NCBI GenBank assembly: GCA_963747985.1
Contig: CAVVHG010000002.1
Coordinates: 186,001 to 250,000 of the forward strand
Length of the DNA: 64,000 bases
Source: JACADW01 sp963747985
GTDB taxonomy: Bacteria > Acidobacteriota > UBA6911
Direction: 5' to 3'
Part shown: positions 63,065-64,000 of the stretch, piece after piece
Position numbering within the stretch: the first letter of the stretch is position 1
Layout: each line of letters starts with the position of its first letter
Translations under genes and position numbers: made by a program
The notes under the pieces: generated by a model
What the model saw: only the letters and a program-made list of their open reading frames with translations
The model's database searches: none
Told to the model about the DNA's origin: nothing

Positions 63065-63999
63065 CCAGGACCTATTCCGGCGGCACGGAGAAGCTCCTGC
63101 TCGGCGGCTCTCGTCCACTGCCCGGCTTCCAGCTTTTCCCCCACAGTGGGAAATTGCCGGGCGAGCTCTGTCAACGGCATCAGCCCCAGGTCGCGCAGCA
63201 TGGGATACACGATGATTTTTCCGGCGAGCCTTCGGTCCTCCACAGCTGCCAGGCCATCCCGAGCACCGGCCATGCCTGAGACCGCATCGACAGAGCTGTT
63301 GGTGTCCAGTTGCCCGCGCTCGACCTTCTCGAGGACGATCTTCATGTCCCGGATGACTGAACCGCTGGTGCCGAACATGAAGCAGCGATTGGCGATGTAA
63401 GTGTCCAGGTCGAGCTTCTCGCGGACAGGAGCCGGAATCCCTGCGAAGACGTTGATGAGGCAGCCGTCGAGGCTGTTTGCGATCGCGTCCGCGACGAGCT
63501 TCCCGATCGGAGCCAGCAGGGCATAATAGCTGAACCTGCCGGACAGTCCCTGCTTTGCGGTGTTGACGAGTTCCATTGGTACGCGGTTCGTCCGCGCCAG
63601 CGGATCGGCTTTGACTGCGAGCGCCTGGAGGCGTGAATCGTCGACATCGGTGCCCACGATCGTCACGCCCGGTATCCCCTGGCAGATGTTTCGAATCACG
63701 TGCATCTGCCCCATCGGCCCGCCTGCTCCGACGACCGCGATCCTTTCTCCCGGCCTGATCTCTCCGCAGGAAGGGATGGAGCGATACGCCTCGATCGCAT
63801 GCTTTCCCGTGGTGCCGATCCAGCGCGTCATCCCGTAGTGGACGCGGCCGATTCCGATTGATACCGGCTCACCGATGCTGCGGCCGCCGGCGACGATGTT
63901 TGCAATTCCGCCCGGCGCCAGCTTGTCGTTCAACGTCTCGATGACGCGCGCGTCGACGCCGAAGTAGATGATGTCGTCAAACGACTCTGCCGGCAGGGA
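63049..63999 (-). CDS. Zinc-type alcohol/polyol dehydrogenase-like protein, C-terminal part
   Basis: The frame is open to the right edge, so the start is outside the window; 316 codons are visible. AVVGAGGPMGQMHVIR is the Rossmann GxGxxG motif, followed by VTIVGTDVDDSRL, the NAD ribose acidic ligand region, and LINVFAGIPA. The opening SFDDIIYFGVDARVIE and GRVHYGMTRWIG resemble medium-chain dehydrogenase-like sugar-phosphate or polyol enzymes. The C-terminus overlaps repeat copy B. Converges on the PfkB kinase. Confidence 0.78.
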   Translation of the reverse strand, partial: SLPAESFDDIIYFGVDARVIETLNDKLAPGGIANIVAGGRSIGEPVSIGIGRVHYGMTRWIGTTGKHAIEAYRSIPSCGEIRPGERIAVVGAGGPMGQMHVIRNICQGIPGVTIVGTDVDDSRLQALAVKADPLARTNRVPMELVNTAKQGLSGRFSYYALLAPIGKLVADAIANSLDGCLINVFAGIPAPVREKLDLDTYIANRCFMFGTSGSVIRDMKIVLEKVERGQLDTNSSVDAVSGMAGARDGLAAVEDRRLAGKIIVYPMLRDLGLMPLTELARQFPTVGEKLEAGQWTRAAEQELLRAAGIGPGPDGS

Positions 64000-64000
64000 G

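Overview
The window is about 60% G+C and bacterial. It probably comes from a member of the Acidobacteriota. The basis is family content rather than a marker gene: DUF1080 and DUF2961 secreted carbohydrate proteins, a DUF2934 protein, a small secreted protein with an IPFDF..GDQQLPAGHY signature, a large kinase/AAA/TPR/GAF/sigma-54 regulator, and many secreted proteins on tandem short operons. No rRNA is present. One tRNA gene, Val(UAC), is present.

Layout. 0-16.3 kb is a carbohydrate and lipid accessory region. It holds an AMP-ligase/ACP/PlsC fusion, two DUF1080 proteins, a Tat-exported tandem metallo-beta-lactamase protein, a PIG-L deacetylase, and a leftward operon DUF2961 - GH2 - MFS that looks like a glycoside-use locus. 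16.6-20.2 kb holds a quinol-type nitric oxide reductase, an ExbB-like protein and a divergent ECF sigma factor with a small overlapping membrane protein. 20.6-27.2 kb is a leftward run: SRPBCC, NUDIX, HrpB helicase and a NagZ-like GH3/beta-lactamase fusion. 27.3-31.2 kb holds envelope glycosylation genes (GT2, methyltransferase, a frameshifted GT39-like protein) and HU. 31.3-36.1 kb holds a membrane-anchored protein that seems to start at AUU and an oligopeptide-type ABC importer (binding protein and two permeases).

36.4-44.4 kb is the damaged part. A kinase-AAA-TPR-GAF-sigma54 regulator of about 1800 residues and an HD-GYP-GAF-GGDEF protein are both split by several frameshifts. G+C falls abruptly near 38.9 kb, inside the first gene. 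This is either real decay after recombination or a poor or chimeric assembly segment.

45.4-64 kb returns to normal composition: a PqqD-like/M50/HlyD export fusion, a SUMF1-like lipoprotein with a near-perfect sigma-70 promoter, a leftward housekeeping operon (LepB, a secreted protein, TPR, CCA/poly(A) polymerase, RlmI-like methyltransferase), tRNA-Val, AMIN, BACON, ACT and PilZ proteins, AmrS, a PfkB kinase and a partial zinc-type dehydrogenase.

The most striking non-coding signal is a family of palindrome-rich elements without coding capacity. Two copies (48155-49556 and 57737-58144) have matching 16-bp inverted ends. The shorter copy is flanked by a perfect 10-bp direct repeat. The longer copy has amplified a 245-bp internal unit. 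A third, degraded copy with its own 149-bp tandem array lies beside the tRNA (55860-56675). A separate dispersed repeat of about 90 bp occurs three times (28.4, 60.8 and 63.0 kb).
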